From Anseranas semipalmata (taxonomy: Eukaryota; Chordata; Aves; Anseriformes; Anseranatidae): a stretch of DNA of 64,000 bases. Below the pieces are notes generated by a model that was given only the letters and a program-made list of their open reading frames with translations, was not told the origin of the DNA and did no database searches. The stretch is from NCBI GenBank assembly GCA_013399115.1, contig VXAA01007253.1, forward strand, positions 1-64,000. Direction: 5' to 3'. Every line of letters begins with the position of its first letter. The first letter of the stretch is position 1. A program made the position numbers and the translations under genes. This document shows positions 63,478 to 64,000 of the stretch, piece by piece.

Positions 63478-64000
63478 ATAACAGATATCGAACAGATACC
63501 ATCAGGGTTTTTTGGTGTTTTTTTCTTTTTTTTTTTTTTCCAAACATTATCTATAAAACACACATGGTAAACTTCGGGGTGTTCAGCTTATCTTCTTCAA
63601 AAAGATGATGGGATGAACTCACCCTGCCAAGGTTCAACTATGTAGCTGCCTACATATGGTTTAAAACAACTAAATGAATGGAAGAGAAACTTCAGCTGAT
63701 ACTGCAATTGATGCAGTGTGAGATAACCCCAAGCAAAATCAAATAAAACAAGGTAACAGAATCCAATATATAAAAAAGTGTGATTCACTGAAATAAGATA
63801 TTAAAAATATTGTGCAACACATAGTACATTAAAGACCAAAAACCATTGTGATTGTGGAAAGATAGGTCCAGATGTGGTCACTGTTAATGAGATACCACAG
63901 ATAAGCAAAGTTCATTGGCATAAGCCAACAATACAGCACATTCCTGACAGCCCAACACAGCTAATCTAAAATAACAGACAATCTAAAATAATTGCTTTAT

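Larger units (their letters stand above)
62151..64000. other. Upstream flank of MDFIC
   Basis: Beyond the CpG island the sequence returns to AT-rich. Apart from the candidate alternative first exon and its motifs at 63.3-63.5 kb, I see no supported gene or repeat. Plus-strand frames leaving the CpG island (for example 61998-62297) have no recognisable domain. Confidence 0.6.

Overview
This is an intron-rich vertebrate window, almost certainly from a bird. It carries several CR1 LINE fragments with the typical avian 3' ends, one avian-type solo LTR of an endogenous retrovirus, a CpG-island promoter and AT-rich introns. Four assembly gaps (N runs) sit in low-complexity or very GC-rich DNA. There are no operons, CRISPR arrays or other prokaryotic systems.

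One protein-coding gene spans most of the window on the minus strand. It is MDFIC (MyoD family inhibitor domain containing, also called HIC). Four coding exons were joined from splice sites and codon phase: 61238-61328 (start), 49887-50018, 26631-26906 and 14881-15128 (stop). They total 747 nt and encode 248 residues, close to the 246 residues of the classical human form. All junctions are GT-AG and phase 1. The last exon carries the cysteine-rich I-mfa domain, known from the family to bind transcription regulators and, through its lipidated C-terminal helix, PIEZO channels.

Layout from high to low coordinates, following transcription: 62.3-64 kb is upstream DNA with a candidate alternative first exon (CCAAT box, two AP-1 sites, consensus donor at 63320). 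61.4-62.2 kb is a CpG island interrupted by a gap. Then come the start exon, intron 1 (11.2 kb, with a solo LTR), exon 2, intron 2 (23 kb, with a CR1 and an old CR1/L3 piece), exon 3, and intron 3 (11.5 kb, with two CR1 copies). Exon 4 is followed by a probable 3' UTR of about 2.9 kb and about 12 kb of downstream DNA with ancient repeats.

The observations most worth checking concern MDFIC isoforms. A possible alternative terminal exon in intron 3 encodes a short tail resembling the C-terminal helix. The real last exon has a 121-nt AG-free zone, suggesting a distant branch point. A CpG-island exon could join exon 2 in frame to give a different N-terminus. An in-frame stop lies just upstream of the assigned ATG.
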